Source of the DNA: Onthophagus taurus
Taxonomy: Eukaryota; Arthropoda; Insecta; Coleoptera; Scarabaeidae
DNA length: 64,000 nt
Assembly: GCF_036711975.1 (NCBI RefSeq)
Contig: NC_091975.1
Coordinates: 1,924,501-1,988,500, forward strand
Direction of reading: 5' to 3'
Shown here in pieces: positions 23,638 to 35,938 of this stretch. The notes below the pieces were generated by a model. It saw nothing but the letters and a program-made list of their open reading frames with translations. It had not been told where the DNA came from and made no database searches. Position numbers and translations under genes: made by a program. Numbering within the stretch: position 1 is the stretch's first letter; each line of letters starts with the position of its first letter.

Positions 23638-24495
23638 GGTGACCAGGGTCAACGCATAACCAAACAATTTTTAACAACAGTACACTTAAATTACCGCACC
23701 TCTTCTAATTGAAGATTCAAATAAACATAATATCTAATAATATCAGAATAAACACGAAATGGGATAAAATGAAGAATTTAAAAATGGCTGCCAACATAAA
23801 AAGTCAAATCATACATTAATATTTTTGGATAAAAAAAGCGATAACGTTATCATTAATAGCAATAATATGTAACAATGACAAGCAAACTATCAATTATTAA
23901 AAATTATTATATTAACTCCTTCATAATAGAAGATCATTTAGTTTTAAGCATTCAATTTACTTAGCTTTATAAAGTTTATTAGAACCATCGATAGATGACG
24001 CCACTAACTATATAATTTAAGTATTTTTTAATTTAAAGAGTAAGGGAAATAGAAAAAAAGAGAAATTCAATATAACATTTAATTGCAAAAAAAAATTCCT
24101 TACGAAATAATCGAACCATATCTATCCAGTTTTTGTTATCACAATGCACCATTTTTGTGCAAAAGACACAGAAAAAAAAATAAATTAACTAAGTCGCGCT
24201 TTCCCCCAATTTATAATCCCCTAGAAACCCAAAAATGACATAAATTGTGTTAATGCGGGGCTCGGAGGGTTACTTTTTATTTTAATTAATCTAAATTATT
24301 AATTAAAAAAAACTAATTAGTTCCAAAAGAAAGAAAAACTGTACAAGCAAACCACTTATATATTTCTTTTTTATTATTTTTGTTTTAAATATACCTCTTC
24401 AAATTACCAAATATAGTTGTATAAATTACTCAGGTTTCGTTACTTTTTATATTTTTAAAGCTGTACTAAAATTGTTATTATTAGGGCTTGTTTTA
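23638..24495. other. Intergenic DNA and 3' end of the LETM1 gene
   Basis: AT-rich, no exon seen. The right part should be LETM1 3' untranslated sequence. Confidence 0.35.
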
Positions 24496-27274
24496 TTATA
24501 GTGATTTCGTGTTATCCTTCTTAGTAGCATCTAAACTCTCGAAAGGTGGTGAAACTGACATTTGTTGTGCTTCTTGTGATAGTTTAGATGTAGCTCTATT
24601 TGTCTCCTCCGTCACTTTTTCCATTACTTTCATTTCGCCGCCGCTTTTCATTATCAACGGCGGCTCCAGCTCGTTTTTTTGTTGTTCCTTCTGTTGTAAT
24701 TCCTTTTTTAATTCTTTTTGTATTGGCGGTGTAGCCCCTTGTTTTTCTTTTTGAAGTGCTTTTTCAATCTTCTCTTCAACCTCGAGTATCTCTTCTTTAT
24801 CAATTAAATCTATAATTTCAGACATTTGTTTTGCACTTAATTGAACATTTTCACTACCAATAAATTCAATAACTTTTAAAACATCCTCAACCTTTATAGA
24901 TCCATCGCAATCATCATCGATTTTACTTAAAACATTATGAATTTGTTGTAGTCTCGATTCATCGGGAACTTTTTTAATTTTTTTAATAGCTTCCATGATG
25001 TCATCAATTTTTAAAATTTCTTCCTTTTTCTTATCGGTACTTTCAACTTCGAGATCCTTTTTCAATTGCTTTTCACGTAATTCCAATTCGTTTAATACGC
25101 TATCCATTTTACCAATCATCCTGTTGACTTTTTTAAATAATCTTTGCGCAGCTTTACTTTCTCTTATTTCCGGTTTAGGCATATCGGCTATTGCTTTATT
25201 TAAATCTTCAACATCCTCTTGATACTCAGCTAAATGTTCTTTTAGTTCTTCAATACCAACTTTTTCAACAATTGCTTTCTTTTCTTTCGAAAGTGTATCG
25301 AGAGCATCTTCCAACACCTCTAAATCTTTAGAACGGATGTGTTCATCTTCCATTTTCTTTTCAGCTTTAACGTCAATAACTTCAGCTTTATCAACCATTT
25401 CTTTTTCGGCTGCCGCCGAAAGCGTGGGAGCTTTATCGATAATAACCTCTTTTTTAGCTTGTTCTTCTTGTTTCTTAAGCTCCCTTTGTTCTTTCCTTTC
25501 TTCTATAACCTTCCTTTCCTCTTCTTTTATAACCTCCAAACGAACCCGATTGTCAACTTTACCTTCACTTTCTCCAATAGCAGCTTTAGTTTGTGTTACA
25601 ATCGTATCTGGGAGTACAGAAATTGTTGCTTTTAACTTATCACCCGTTGGAATCGCTTCCGGTAACATTAAAGCACGACTTAAAAGTAAAAGTGATGGTG
25701 GTACTTTTTCATTTAAACTTAAATCAAGCCATTTTGATAATTGTGATCGCAATCGAGCTTCCGATACACCGAAAGCTCTCATTCCTCGTGCTCTACAAGC
25801 TTGTTGGATTTCAGCTAAAGTTAACGAATTGATACCTTCTTTTTGAATCATTTTATCATCAGCTGCTAATCGACGAAGTTTCATTCGCAATTGGAATCGT
25901 AGCATGTTGTTTGTACCTTATTTAAATTAAAATATTATTAAAATTTTTTTAATTATATTAACTTTTTGAGGTTAACTTTGATTTAAATTAATTTTCAACA
26001 CTTACCACTTACTCCTTTGCGTTATATAAAACAAATATTAATTCATTTTAACCTCAAAATATTTTTAAATGTCAAATTTTTTTAACCTTAAAATTTTCTT
26101 AAATGTCAAATTTTTTTTAACCTCAAAATTCTTTTAAACGTCAATTTTTTAACCTCAAAATATTTCTTTTAAGTTAGTTTAAATTATTTACCTAAAGTTT
26201 GAACTTCGAGAACACGACATAATGCGACAAGTTGACTTCTCGTTAGCGAATCCAAAGTGATTTCGTCTTGAAATAATTTAGAGAATTTTAAAATCTCTTC
26301 GTTGCTGACTTCTTCGCCTGAAGTTCGAACTTTTTGGAACCACTCGGTGAATTCTTTCGCCTGTTGCGAATTCCTATCCTTGTGCTGAGCGGACATATCC
26401 TCAAGAGTCTGTTGCAGGAACTTAGCCATTTCGAGTTTCACTTTTAAACTTTGTTTTAGTTTATCCTCACGTTCTGTTGCTGTTTGAAACGTTGACGGTA
26501 ACATGCCGGGGAATAATTTTATAAAAACAGGTAAAAGGAATTCCATAAATGGGACTATTATGAATACAGAAAACGGTACCAATCTAAACATATCACCTAA
26601 AAATTAAAAAAAAATTAAATAATAGAATATAACCTAATTTTTTTGCGATTATTAAAATAATTTCTTACCTACAGTTCTTGAAAGTAACCGATATTCACGT
26701 CTTGACAAAGTCTTCCCATTCAAAACCCTCCAAACTAACACACTGGAAATTTTCATGTCAATGAACAACAGCCGAAACCCGTGATAGTAATGCACTAGCT
26801 CATCGATGATTCTTTGTTTAAGAGGTTTCTTAACAACAGGTTTTGGGAGATCACCTTCACCTTCTTTCTTTTTCTTTAGTTCCTGAACGGTTGTTTCAAT
26901 CTTCGAGGATGGTTTGAGAGGTTCTTTGTCAAATAGAGGTGCTGAAAATGCGATTGTTCTAATTGTTGATAAAGTGGGGCCCTCATTTAATTGGTAAACT
27001 AATAGTTTGTGTCGTTCATTAACAAGGAGGCCCAAATCAAAACTGCCGAGTACTCGGGATCTACTTGACAAGTGCCTCTGTGATAATTTGAAGTCGTGCT
27101 CAACGCGGGTCCTATTGCACACGCATTTTAAATTTGGTGGACAATGACGACAACCTATAATATATGTTTAAATTACATAATTGTAAACATGGTAAAAAAT
27201 ATATACAAAATTTACTTACATTTAAATATCTTGTAATGTCCATTGGCAACGGTTGAACGTAAGAAAACGTGCAT
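24496..27274 (-). CDS. Letm1: LETM1, mitochondrial inner-membrane cation/proton exchange protein
   Basis: Anchored in the inner mitochondrial membrane and needed for K+/H+ (and, by some reports, Ca2+/H+) exchange and organelle volume. Exons: 27220-27274, 26669-27154, 26192-26596 and 24496-25916, giving 788 residues with all phases matching. The N-terminus ([18 protein letters not shown]) is basic and lacks acidic residues, as in import signals. A basic linker [20 protein letters not shown] precedes the membrane region. The transmembrane segment is about residues 184-210 ([20 protein letters not shown]), where the Pro residues are a family hallmark. The ribosome-binding-like LETM1 domain follows ([46 protein letters not shown]). 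Long coiled coils fill the C-terminal half. An EF-hand at about 649-660 reads [12 protein letters not shown]. Confidence 0.95.
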
Positions 27275-28286
27275 TTTTGCGATGTGGATTTTCGTCGCAG
27301 ATCTCACGAGGATATTTTACAGAGTTGACAGTTTATAGCCATATATAAAATACCAATTTCTGTGCCTTAGGTACACGCGAACAGTTCTATGTAATTTTGA
27401 CATCGAAATTTTCCAGTGATGAGATAGAGCATGACATCAACACATGACAACAGATCTTACCAACTATATCAAATAAAATTTACTGTGTGTAATTAACACC
27501 TTTCATTCATAAAAATCACTTTAAAATAACCCAATTAATATTTAATTTAAAATTTCTTACTTGAATTAATTATTTAATTACTTGGAGTACAAATAAAGTA
27601 ATCATAAATGAATTTCTTTTCTTTTCAACTTTTCTAGGTTATATTTTGTTGTCATTTTTAGTTGGTAAAATCTCCAAAGTGAAGTCAGTTCTTTTTAAAG
27701 ATAAGATTTCGCAATACTTTATAATAATAAATGGATTTTGATCGATGCGGCACGTGCATCTATTATATCACGTTAATCAATCAATTTCGTTTTATTTAAT
27801 TGACCTTTTACTTTAAGAAACCTCAAAACGAAATGACTCAAAAATGTTCCAAAAAAAGAAACATGTCCACCAAATTAAAATTAATTTGGACTTTGAACCT
27901 TTGAAACAGATTTAGAGCATTAAAAAAAATATCCCAATACAATTTGATACTAAAAATAAACAAATTAAATTTGAGGTTTAAAATAAAAATATTGTTAATT
28001 TACAGATATCGCCATCTATATCGTATTATAACAAAATAAAAGTTCCACATGTTTTGTGTAGATGGCAACTAAGTTTTTAAAGAAAATAAACATAACCTAT
28101 AATTCTGTTATTTGACATTTTTCTTTTAAGATAACCTATAATTAAGTGAATTTGGAGTGTGTTCGCACGATTTAAGTTTTAAAAAAAATGCAGGAAAGAT
28201 ACATTGAAAAATAAACCACTTAAAATCGCGATAAAGTCATTTTTTAAGGAAAATATGTATGTATAAATCGGAATTCACGGATAACC
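27275..28286. other. Divergent promoter region between LETM1 and a small gene
   Basis: No exon seen. Two copies of a short ATAACCTATAATT motif lie at about 28095 and 28131, close to the start of the next gene. Confidence 0.35.
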
Positions 28287-28655
28287 GTGATACAAGCGAA
28301 CAATAAAATGTGTAAATTCACCGATCGTGAATTAGATTACTTTAACGATACTTCAGAGCACATTCTTCAACATGATAAATGTAAAAAGATTTTTGAGAAA
28401 TTTTTGAAAGACTGTCGAAGAAGAAATGAGCTTAATGTAGTGGAATTATGGGAGGAGATTCAGAAAGCGAAAAGTGATGAAGTAACTGGTAGAATGCAAG
28501 AATTGGTGGAGGATATAGATGGGATTGATGAACCATACTTAGACAATCCTAATGATAAGATAAAATATCTAAAAATTGCGTGTGTTAATTTATTAAATGA
28601 GAAAATTTTGGCAAGGTTTATGACATACTTGAGGGAGAAACATCATAAGAAATAA
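28287..28655 (+). CDS. Small uncharacterised protein, faintly RGS-like
   Basis: 122 residues in one exon. It has coding-like composition, is charged throughout and has no membrane segment. FTDRELDYFNDTSEHIL, CKKIFEKFLKDC and NELNVVELWEEIQKAKS resemble the start of an RGS domain (a helix, then FxxFL, then a W-containing helix), but the match is weak and the domain would be incomplete. A second ATG at 28308 (MCKFTDREL) could be the true start. AATAAA-like signals follow the stop by about 35 bp. I do not recognise an orthologue. Confidence 0.6.
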   Translation: MIQANNKMCKFTDRELDYFNDTSEHILQHDKCKKIFEKFLKDCRRRNELNVVELWEEIQKAKSDEVTGRMQELVEDIDGIDEPYLDNPNDKIKYLKIACVNLLNEKILARFMTYLREKHHKK

Positions 28656-28782
28656 ATTATGGTGATTTGATTTGCCTTAAAACCAAAAAAATAAAAGTAA
28701 GTAGTGATAATAAAAAATTTATTTAAACAAATTTATAAATAAATAACAATTAACCGAAGATTATTACAAAAATAGTTCACCA

Positions 28783-31201
28783 TTATATAACTATATCATC
28801 TTCATCTTTACAATTCACCAAATTCGGTTCTGATTCCGCTCGTTTTTTTAACGATCCATCTTCAATCGGTTTTTCTTCAACAACTTCCGCAAAATCACAT
28901 TTAATATTAGGATCACTTTTAGAAAAATTTTCATCCCCAATCGATTCAATTTTAATATCATCGCCGTTCACTTTTAATAATTCTTCATTTAACGCGACAT
29001 ATTTTAAATCAACGGTTGAATTTGAAAAAATCGCTGCCGAACTAATATCTCCTAATCGATTCCCACCTTCTAAAGAACCAACCCCATTTATTTTAATAAC
29101 CGGGGGACATGACGTAATTGGTTCAATCGTTGGTTTTAACGGACTTGTTGCTGTATCTTTTTGTGGGGGTATTTTATTGGGTAATGGACTCCCCGATCGG
29201 TTATTGCCAGGAGAATGAACTGAAGACGAAGTAGAATTAGCTTTTTCTTGTTTATGTAGAACAATTAAAGTGCACGCGAACCCCAAAATTAAAACATTAT
29301 TTAATATCCTATAAGAACCTAAACATAAATACGCAACTAATGATATCACAAAAGATGGTAAATCCCAAACGTAAACCGCATGTGCTAAAACACGAATCAT
29401 AACCACACCTAATGGTAAGGGAATAAACCCCATTCGACGAGCAACGAGATCAGAATGATCAGAAAAAGCATGCTTTTGGCGCGTTTGAGCCATATCATAA
29501 GCTAAACTTGTTGTGTAATCACGATAAACGTCCACTTGCAATTCATTAAAACGGGTTATAAATGCGTGTTTCACCCAATCAACGAAAATTTCAGCCAATA
29601 AAACCATCGCACAATCGGGAATTAATACCCAAAATCGTTCCGTTTTCCATGAATATTCTTTCATCGTTTGTAAAACAACGATAAATAGAAGAATTACTAA
29701 ATGAAAACGTTCCCGGACATCACTACATGAAACTTGAAATAAATTGTTTTTATCGAATTTCTTAAAAACACTTCCTTTTAATTCAACAAACTAAAACAAC
29801 AAGAAAGAAATAAATTAATTAATATTAATTACTTGTGATTAAATAATTTTTTTTTAGGTACCTTAAAATCAAAGAATAAAAGAAACTTTCCTATTTAAAA
29901 AGAAAACCAAATAAAAAAAAAATCAGGTGGATATTAACATTCTTTTTTGTATTTAAACATTTAAAACGTCCAAATATTTATCTAGTCTGTTCTATTCCAA
30001 ATAAAATGTTACTTAAAAAATGTTTTTTTTTTAATACTTACATTATTTGACATCATTATAGTTAATAAGGCTTTATTATTGGAGTTTATAGCAACATTTA
30101 ATGTTGTTGCTTGCAATAAAACCAAAAAACTATGGAGGACTATTACAGAAATTCATTAAGGATCATTTTTGCCAACTTCAATAAATAAATTAATTAATAA
30201 AAAGGATACAGACATAGATTATGGCAAAAAATAAATGGGGGATAACCCCAAAATGTTCCCTCCGTCGATCTCTAGGTTCAGTCGCAGTCCAAAATAGAGC
30301 ATCAATCGTATCTTGTCCAAAAGCCGAAAATAATCTATCACCAACTTCAAGCATATTATAAAAAATATACAACTTAATAACCGATTGGCTCTTAATTAAA
30401 TGATACAACATGTTCGTGTCAATGTAAAACATCAAAACACTACATGTTATTAAAATCGTTGCTTTTAGTAAATCGCAAATCTCCGCTGGAGACAATAATG
30501 ACCTATAATTTCTTGGTTTTAAACTAAAAAAGAATTTATTTATTTCCTATTAATTTTAAATTAGAATTTTTACCCAAAACATATTGCAATCGGTCGAGTT
30601 ATTAAAGCAAACAGTGCTAAGATAACTCGAACTGGTAGGTATGTGTACACAAATAAAAATGAATCTGTACATTGCATAAAACCGTAACTCATAAATTTTT
30701 CCACTTCTCGGGGTATTTTCATAAAGGAGTAAACTTTTTCACGTCTCGCCGAATAACGTTCTTCATCGTGTTCAAGTACGTAACCACGTGTTAATTCTAC
30801 GTGTAAAAATGAGAAAAGGGACGGAGAAACTACAACAAAAAAATTAATCAAAAATTTTAATAATTTTTGAAAACATAACCCCACTTTTTTCACTCAGCTG
30901 ATTTTGACAATCAAAAAAATAAATCAACTTTAAATAAATTAAAGTATCATTAAACGTTATAAATAATCAATTTATATTAATAATATTTCTTATTTCCATA
31001 AAATAATTTTTAGAAAGTAATTAGAAACAAAAAATTACCCTAACCTTTTTTAGACGTGTCAACTTCATCGTTTTGCCCATCAATCTTTTCGGGTTTAAAT
31101 AAGTCTTCGATTTTACTCTCATTTGTATAAAGAACCTTCGGGTTAGGTGTAAACCTAATTTTTTTTTCGTTATTTAATAATTTCTTTTCGTTAGATGACA
31201 T
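28783..31201 (-). CDS. Tapt1: TAPT1-family multi-pass membrane protein
   Basis: Transmembrane anterior posterior transformation 1 family; the human protein is associated with the ciliary base and skeletal development. Exons: 31045-31201, 30574-30829, 30210-30523, 30042-30139 and 28783-29790, totalling 610 residues with consistent phases. Strongly conserved blocks include VELTRGYVLEHDEERYS, REKVYSFMKIPREVEKFM, LQATTLNVAINSNNKALLTI, NFVELKGSVFKKFDKNNLFQ, KHAFITRFNEL and VARRMGFIPLPLGVVMIRV. About seven to eight hydrophobic segments are visible. The N-terminal 50 residues and the C-terminal tail (after about residue 440) are hydrophilic and poorly conserved. It shares a 303-bp promoter with the amine oxidase gene. 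Confidence 0.95.
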
Positions 31202-31504
31202 GTTTAATAAACGTCATTTCGATTTGACAACAATGACGTTTATTAAAGCGACATCTAACGATTTCATTTAACATCATCAAAAATATAATAATATCGTTGT
31301 TGTAGTAATAATTTAATTTACGATTTATCAAATATATTAAATTTAATATAAAAACATATTTAATTAATTATAATTAATTAAAAGAAATAAAGTTTATAAA
31401 TAAAAACGAAAATAAATTATTACCAACTTAAAGCGAACATCCCTAGTTGTGACATAACTACATCAACAAAATCATCTGATAGTTGTTTTGAAAACGTTAA
31501 AAAA
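31202..31504. promoter_or_regulatory. Short bidirectional promoter of TAPT1 and amine oxidase genes
   Basis: Only 303 bp separate the two start codons on opposite strands. I see no TATA box. The region must drive both genes. Confidence 0.6.
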
Positions 31505-33544
31505 ATGGAAAATGGGAACAACTCGGAGAGTGAGGATGATAAGTGTAAAGTTTTAATAATTGGTGGTGGAATGGCTGGATTATCGGCAGCTTATCATTTA
31601 ACGAAGAACGGTTTTACTGATTATAAAGTACTAGAAGCCCGTAAGAGGTTAGGAGGCCGCATAATTCAAATAAAAATTGGCTCCGAGGGTGTTGAATTAG
31701 GCGCAAATTGGATTCACGGCGTCCTCGGAAATCCAGTTTACGAGTTAGCGATGCAAAATGGATTAGTAGATATAATGCAAATACCTAAACCCCACAAAAT
31801 TGTTGCAGCTACAGAGTTGGGAAAACAAGTACCTTTCAATGTGTTACAAGAAATTTACGAAGCATATTTGGTGTTTTTGAGGCGATGTGAAGAATATTTT
31901 TTATCTCAATATTTACCCCCGGATGGTATTGACAGTGTTGGTGAACATATAAAATTAGAAATCAGTTTGTATTTAGATAAATATAAAGACCCTCAAGATA
32001 GATATTTAAGACAATTATTATTTGATTGTTTATTAAAAAGAGAAACTTGTATAAGTGGGTGTGATTCAATGAACGAAATAGATTTATTAGAATTGGGAAG
32101 TTATACGGAGTTACAAGGTGGTAATATTACGTTACCTCAAGGTTATAGCTGTATATTAGAACCAATTACGAGAGATATCCCAAAAGAAAAGTTATATTTA
32201 AATCATCCTGTTTGTACGATAAGATGGAATTTAAATCCGACTCATAATGATTCTGATGAATCAGACGATTCTGATAGAACCGTTATAGATGAAGAAGTAT
32301 GCAGTCGAGAATCTAGTTGTGAAAAAACAAAACCTTATAATGTAGAAGTTATTTGTGATAATGGTAAAAAATTTTATGCTGAACATTTAATTTGTACTTT
32401 ACCTTTAGGAGTACTTAAACATAAAGCTAACAATATTTTTCAACCCAAATTGCCTGCATATAAAATGGAGGCGATTGATCGATTATTGTTTGGTACCGTT
32501 GATAAAATTTATTTAGAGTATGAAAGACCTTTTTTAAATCCAAATATCACTGAGGTTTTATTACTTTGGGAAGCGGAAGAAAATAAAAGCGACGTTGATT
32601 ATTCGAAAAGTTGGTTTAAAAAAATTTATTCTTTTGCTAAAGTTTCGGAAACGTTACTTTTGGGATGGATTTCGGGAAAGGAAGCTGAATACATGGAAAC
32701 TTTAGCTAATGATGTTATTATTGAAACTTGTACGGAGATTTTAAGGAAATTTCTTAAAGATCCTTTCATTCCAAAACCGAAAAACTGCATATGGTAATTA
32801 AAAAGATTTGTAATTATTTAATCAAATTGAAGTTAGCTACAAATATTTTTTTGACAAGTCAAATGTCAATTTTTAAAAATTATGTTGGTTACAAACATAA
32901 CCTTATTTTTTTAAAAATAGTTATTTATGAAACATCGCGTTCAAAAAGTACTTCACGCACAGTTCCATGTAATTTCTTATCTACGAACTAAAAATTAGAT
33001 GAACGCAATTTATTAAGAACGTAGTCAATTTTAATTTTTAAACTGTCAAAAAATTTGTTTGTTTGTATCTTGTTGCTAAGGAAACGCTTAGCCAATTCAA
33101 TTCAACGTTAATTTTTAAAAATTTTTAGGTTATAAACCTTATTTTTTCAAAAAATATTTTTTAATTATTTTTTTTAGTACAAGTTGGTTTTCACAACCAT
33201 ATACAAAAGGTTCCTATACAGCAATTGCAGTTGGAGCCTCACAAATTGATATTGAGTACCTTGCGCAACCTTTATATACAAAAGAAAACCAAGAAAAGGT
33301 AAGTTTTATTCCCAATATTTTTCTAATTAAAACTTTGTTTAAATTAAAGCCTGTAGTTTTATTTGCTGGTGAACACACTCATTACAATTTTTATTCAACG
33401 GTACATGGAGCTTATTTAACGGGTCGAACGGCAGCACAAATCTTAGTAAATAACGATGGTCACATCGAAGAAGAAATCGTAATCGATGCGGATGAAGATG
33501 CCACCGATTTAAGTTCGTGGATACAAGGGATTTGTTTAGAATAG
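31505..33544 (+). CDS. FAD-dependent polyamine (spermine oxidase-like) oxidase
   Basis: Oxidises polyamines (spermine or acetylated spermidine) using FAD, producing hydrogen peroxide. Exons: 31505-32793, 33178-33298 and 33350-33544, giving 534 residues with matching phases. The FAD-binding Rossmann start is VLIIGGGMAGLSAAYHL (about residues 16-32), followed by LEARKRLGGRI and VELGANWIHG, which are diagnostic of the family. The C-terminal FAD block is VVLFAGEHTHYNFYSTVHGA, and GSYTAIAVGAS precedes it. An acidic insert rich in D and S lies at about 250-270. I cannot tell spermine oxidase from acetylpolyamine oxidase by eye. No C-terminal peroxisomal tripeptide is present (ends ICLE), which argues against a peroxisomal type. 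Confidence 0.92.
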
Positions 33545-33936
33545 TATTTGTATATTTAATTATTAAGTATTTAAAACATAAAACGGTATTAGATATTTCT
33601 TAATGTCCTCTAAAAAAAGGGGGTTTTCCTCTAACTGTAGCAGAGCTTTGATATCATTTTAATTATTTTTTGTTGAAGTTATTAAATTTTAATCCGCATT
33701 TATTAAGAAACAAATTGTATTTATGATTTTAAGCGTTTAATTTTTTTATTATTTTTTTTTCTTTTTATTGCTACAGTATTCGCTGTGAATTGTTGAATTT
33801 TTTATTGTGTAATTTACGCTTATGCTAGTCATTTTTAAAGGAGGCAATTTTAATTATGTGCCCTTCTAATTTAATTATTGTTAAAAAACAACGATAAATA
33901 AAATACAAGAAAGACAAAATAAAAGTTATTAAATCT
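33545..33936. other. 3' region between convergent genes
   Basis: Holds the 3' ends of the amine oxidase and neugrin-like genes. An ATAAATAAAATA stretch near 33894 could serve as a poly(A) signal. Confidence 0.35.
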
Positions 33937-35130
33937 TTACTTTTCCATTCCTGGTACTCTATATAAAAATAATCCATCGCAATCATAAAAACAATCATTT
34001 AATTTATAAGTGTAACCTTTTTTAAATTTATCTTTTGGAATAATTATTTTTTCGGGATATTCTAAATGTTTAAAATCTTTTTTTGATTTAACTTGAGTTG
34101 ATAAATAATTTGTATTTTTTAATTCGCTTATATCAACAATCGAGCCAATTTCTTTAACATTTTCTAATTCAATTTTATTCTCTCTCAACAATAATTGATC
34201 TTCCATGCTTAAATCATTCCCCATTTCAGATTTCTTCCCTATTCTATTTTTTAATTCACTTAACGTTACCAATTTGTTATCTTTCTTCATAATTTTATCA
34301 TTTTCTAAATCACCGGAGTTAATTAACATTGTGTTTCCCCCCAATTTTTTTGATTTCGAAAGTTGTATTTTTTCGCTTTCATTACACTCGAAATTTTCTT
34401 TATTTTTATTTTTTAATCGATCGTAACTTTTTAAAATCTCAGAAAATTCCCCATCAATTTTCTTTATCACAGGTTTTTTCTCTGCGCTTAGTTCGAAATG
34501 ATTCATTTTACGAGAAGTAAATTTATTTAAATGCTCCTTTAATTCTGACGGAAGGTCAAGTTTTCCTTCTTTAAATAAATCCCAATTTTTTTCTACAGAT
34601 AAATCGTGGTTTTTAATTTTATTGGGATTCGTTTTTGACCAAGATGATTTAACAATTTTCTAAAAAAAAAATTTAATTAATTATACAACAAAAATTAAAT
34701 AAATTATTACTTTTATAACTTCAGGTAGCGCGGGAAATCCATGGGAAAGCTTTTCAACACACCATTCTTCTGGGTCCGTACTATACAAATGTCTAATTTG
34801 TAATTTATCACTCCACGTTAAAAAGTTTGGGTATTTTTCTTTAAAATATTTTTCTCGGACGATTAAATATTGTTCTTGTTCCTTAATTGCTTTAGTTTCT
34901 TCCACGAAATCTTTATGAGACCGTTCTAAATTTGTAAAATCAGCTTCAATACTATCCAAATCAATCCTTTTCATTTCAGCTTCATTTTCTGATAATATCC
35001 TCATTTGTAAGTTGACACCTGGATTAACGCTCCGATTTCGTTTAGAAACTCGTTTTGCTATTGTACTTTTATATTTCGTCGTGCTTTTTGGGGCAAATCG
35101 AATTAAAATAGGCCTAAATATTCGAAACAT
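33937..35130 (-). CDS. Neugrin-like mitochondrial protein
   Basis: Two exons (34711-35130 and 33937-34659) joined in phase 0, 380 residues. The first 40 residues (MFRIFRPILIRFAPKSTTKY) are Arg/Lys-rich with no acids, which fits a mitochondrial presequence. The neugrin core is ease-of-match: LTWSDKLQIRHLY, STDPEEWCVEKLSHGFPALP and EVIKKIVKSSW. In human, neugrin is mitochondrial and supports 16S rRNA function with a pseudouridine synthase. The C-terminal 240 residues are Lys/Glu-rich and low in complexity and look fast-evolving. Function here is inferred from the family. Confidence 0.75.
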
Positions 35131-35264
35131 GTTTTTATTGCATTCAATAACATAACCTTAAATTAGGTTATGTATTCAATTTGAAGTTAGCAAAAAATAA
35201 AATTTTATGATTTTTTTTACTTTATTTATATAAATAAAAAAGGAACAAATTCGTATTAAAATTA

Positions 35265-35594
35265 TTAACTAATTAAGAATCGTCTGAAATCTTGATAATC
35301 GACTTTCTCGGCTAAAACTCTGGTACAATGTTTTTTCACCTCTTCAAACTCTATTTGAGGAGTTGAATAATTGCAATTAGGAATATCAGGGAGATCATCA
35401 ATTTCATCTCTTAAATCTTCATCTATGATGCATTCATTATTTTTTTCTTTTTCCTCCATCTCAATCCATAGTTTTAAAATCTTTAACGGCCTAATTCCAT
35501 CGATTCCTTTGGCAGTAAAAATCGACCTTAATTTTTCTCTTTCACCAACATCTCTAAGAACTCTTTCCATAGATGGTACATCGAGATGTTGCAT
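35265..35594 (-). CDS. Uncharacterised small protein, 109 residues
   Basis: One uninterrupted exon starting MQHLDVPSMERVLRDVGERE. It is highly charged, without a signal peptide or membrane segment. A middle acidic part includes DEDLRDEIDDLPDIPN. The C-terminus reads VDYQDFRRFLIS. Composition and neighbours make it a likely real gene. I do not recognise a family. It starts 344 bp from the oppositely oriented AP-3 mu gene, so the two may share a promoter. Confidence 0.6.
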   Translation of the reverse strand: MQHLDVPSMERVLRDVGEREKLRSIFTAKGIDGIRPLKILKLWIEMEEKEKNNECIIDEDLRDEIDDLPDIPNCNYSTPQIEFEEVKKHCTRVLAEKVDYQDFRRFLIS

Positions 35595-35938
35595 TTTGTT
35601 TGAGGAAAAAATTCATCGTTTGGAGTTTATTTCCATTTAGTTTTATCAATATTATCTATACGTGGTTTTTAAGGTTAAATGAAAACAACTTCAATCTGAC
35701 AGCAACAACTTCATAGTGATAAAAAATTTTAAAACTTAGAAAATAATTCAAGCAAAGATTATATGGTTGTACTCTAAGATACTTAATAAATAGTTTTGTG
35801 GAGTTTTGAGTTTTATTTATAATTATTTAATTCTAAATTTGTCTGAATTTGACAGCTATTAATTATTAGCTAATTTCACACTTATTGCTATAACCCAACA
35901 CCGAACAATTTAGATTAACATTCTTAAATAAAATAACA
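35595..35938. promoter_or_regulatory. Short intergenic region between divergent genes (putative shared promoter)
   Basis: 344 bp between start codons on opposite strands. No TATA box seen. Confidence 0.4.

Noticed and set aside
25337-25846. 169-codon plus-strand ORF antisense to LETM1
   Set aside because: Ser/Phe-rich shadow of the Lys/Glu-rich LETM1 coiled coil on the other strand.
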